This document shows, one piece after another, positions 63,351 to 64,000 of a DNA stretch of 64,000 bases. Source of the stretch: Anaerococcus ihuae (lineage in GTDB: Bacteria; Bacillota; Clostridia; Tissierellales; Peptoniphilaceae); NCBI RefSeq assembly GCF_928368155.1, contig NZ_CAKMRU010000001.1:564001-628000 (forward strand), given 5' to 3'. A program made the translations under genes and the position numbers. Position 1 is the first letter of the stretch; each line of letters starts with the position of its first letter. The notes below the pieces were generated by a model. That model ran no database searches, had not been told where the DNA came from, and saw only the letters and a list, made by a program, of their open reading frames with translations.

Positions 63351-64000
63351 CTTTGTTTAAATTTTCAGTTGCTTTTTTGTCCTTTTCTATATCTTTTTTT
63401 TGTGGACCATCTTCTGTAACAACTTTTGCTTTATTAAATAATTCTGTTAAATAATCAGCATATTTTTTATCATTTAACTTTTTAGATATTTCTTCTTTTA
63501 ATGCATCTGGAGAATCTTTTTTATCTTCAACTTTTATAATATGGAATCCATAAGAAGTCTTAACAGGATCAGAAATTTCACCTTTTTTCATAGCAAAAGC
63601 TTTATCTGCAAATTCTTTAACCATTTTATCTTTTGTAAAATATCCTAAATCTCCACCTTTGCTTGCATTTGCTGTATCTTTTGAATATTCTTTAGCAAGT
63701 TTTGCAAAATCTTCGCCATTATCAAGTTTTTCTTTTACTTCTTTTGCAGTATTTTCATCAGCTAATAAAATGTGACTTGCTTTAACTTGAGCTAATGTGT
63801 CTTTATTTTCGTCATAATATTTTTTAATTTCTTTTTCATCAACAGGATTCTTTTCTTCAAACCAAGCTCTATGTTTTTGATAAATTTCATCTTTTTTTAT
63901 TGTTTCTTTAAATTTATCACTGCTCATATTGTAGTCTTCAAGCATTTTATCAAATTTTTCTTGACCGCCGAACTGTTGAATGTATTGTAAAAATTTATCG
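63313..64000 (-). CDS. prsA: PrsA-like parvulin foldase, 5' end outside the window
   Basis: Extracellular peptidyl-prolyl isomerase involved in folding secreted proteins. The frame enters from the window end (codons before ATG 63945 read [14 protein letters not shown], so that ATG is internal). Visible are the chaperone-domain tail, the parvulin domain ([43 protein letters not shown]) and a Lys/Asn/Glu-rich tail. The signal sequence lies beyond the window. The second foldase gene follows with a 38-bp overlap. Confidence 0.88.
   Translation of the reverse strand, partial: DKFLQYIQQFGGQEKFDKMLEDYNMSSDKFKETIKKDEIYQKHRAWFEEKNPVDEKEIKKYYDENKDTLAQVKASHILLADENTAKEVKEKLDNGEDFAKLAKEYSKDTANASKGGDLGYFTKDKMVKEFADKAFAMKKGEISDPVKTSYGFHIIKVEDKKDSPDALKEEISKKLNDKKYADYLTELFNKAKVVTEDGPQKKDIEKDKKATENLNKDEKQKENSNSNN

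Overview
The window is a strongly AT-rich chromosomal segment from a low-GC Gram-positive anaerobe, most likely a Gram-positive anaerobic coccus of the Peptoniphilaceae (Anaerococcus-like). That placement is inference from gene content: L27 with a Prp-cleavable N-terminus, RNase J together with RNase Y, SepF, IreB and DUF1292 neighbours, an RqcH (NFACT) protein, a short EF-Ts, and a signal-peptide surface protein with a sortase-like tail. UAA, UAG and UGA all act as stops, so this is the standard bacterial code. No tRNA, rRNA, CRISPR array, prophage or insertion sequence was recognised.

Layout. 1-1721 (+): queuosine genes queA (3' end) and tgt, then yajC. 1770-3152 (-): Na+/alanine-type symporter. 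3324-10486 (+): recJ, rel, dtd, an MBL-fold hydrolase, aspS and an RseC-like protein. 10553-16594 (+): der, plsY, gpsA, yggS, sepF, ylmH, lspA, ung. 16589-17506 (-): YprB-like exonuclease. 17580-25037 (+): cysteine desulfurase and thiI, then rplU-prp-rpmA behind an L21-type leader, obg, yhbY, nadD, yqeK, rsfS, a ComEA-like protein and an Rrf2 regulator. 25051-33325 (+): alaS, ireB, ruvX, yrzB, a Fur regulator, RNase J, trmR, a U32 peptidase-type tRNA hydroxylation protein, and a methyltransferase. 33378-34899 (-): a small hydrophilic protein and a frameshifted pepT. 35038-42830 (+): dut, a membrane-anchored SUOX-like protein, mutS, mutL, miaA and a PLP lyase. 42891-43886 (-): tyrosine recombinase, then a 439-bp gene-free stretch carrying a perfect 20-bp inverted repeat. 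44326-46227 (-): glucosaminidase surface protein. 46354-62359 is mostly on the minus strand: rny, a heterodimeric ABC exporter with one half interrupted by a stop, cysK-cysE, rpsB-tsf, and gmk-rpoZ-coaBC-priA-ftsY, with rqcH divergent on the plus strand and hup. 62448-64000 (-): two PrsA/SurA-like exported foldases, the second running off the window.

How the genes work together. Most of the window is core machinery in compact operons with stop/start overlaps: tRNA modification and charging (queA, tgt, thiI with its sulfur donor, trmR with U32, miaA, alaS, aspS, dtd), ribosome assembly and rescue (der, obg, yhbY, rsfS, rplU, rpmA, prp, rpsB, tsf, rqcH), DNA repair (recJ, ung, mutS, mutL, ruvX, dut, priA), RNA decay (rnj, rny) and envelope biogenesis (plsY, gpsA, lspA, ftsY, yajC, PrsA-like).

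The points most worth a second look are: MutL lacks its endonuclease motifs; pepT is broken by two single-base deletions; one ABC exporter half has a lone in-frame UAA; a perfect 20-bp inverted repeat overlaps the recombinase promoter; the surface protein has a noncanonical NVQTG sorting tail; a GGGTAT-type promoter precedes a small hydrophilic protein; a cysteine-free SUOX-like membrane protein follows dut; and several structured leaders and terminators, including one whose loop is two overlapping stop codons. I did not find a convincing multi-gene system that is wholly undescribed.
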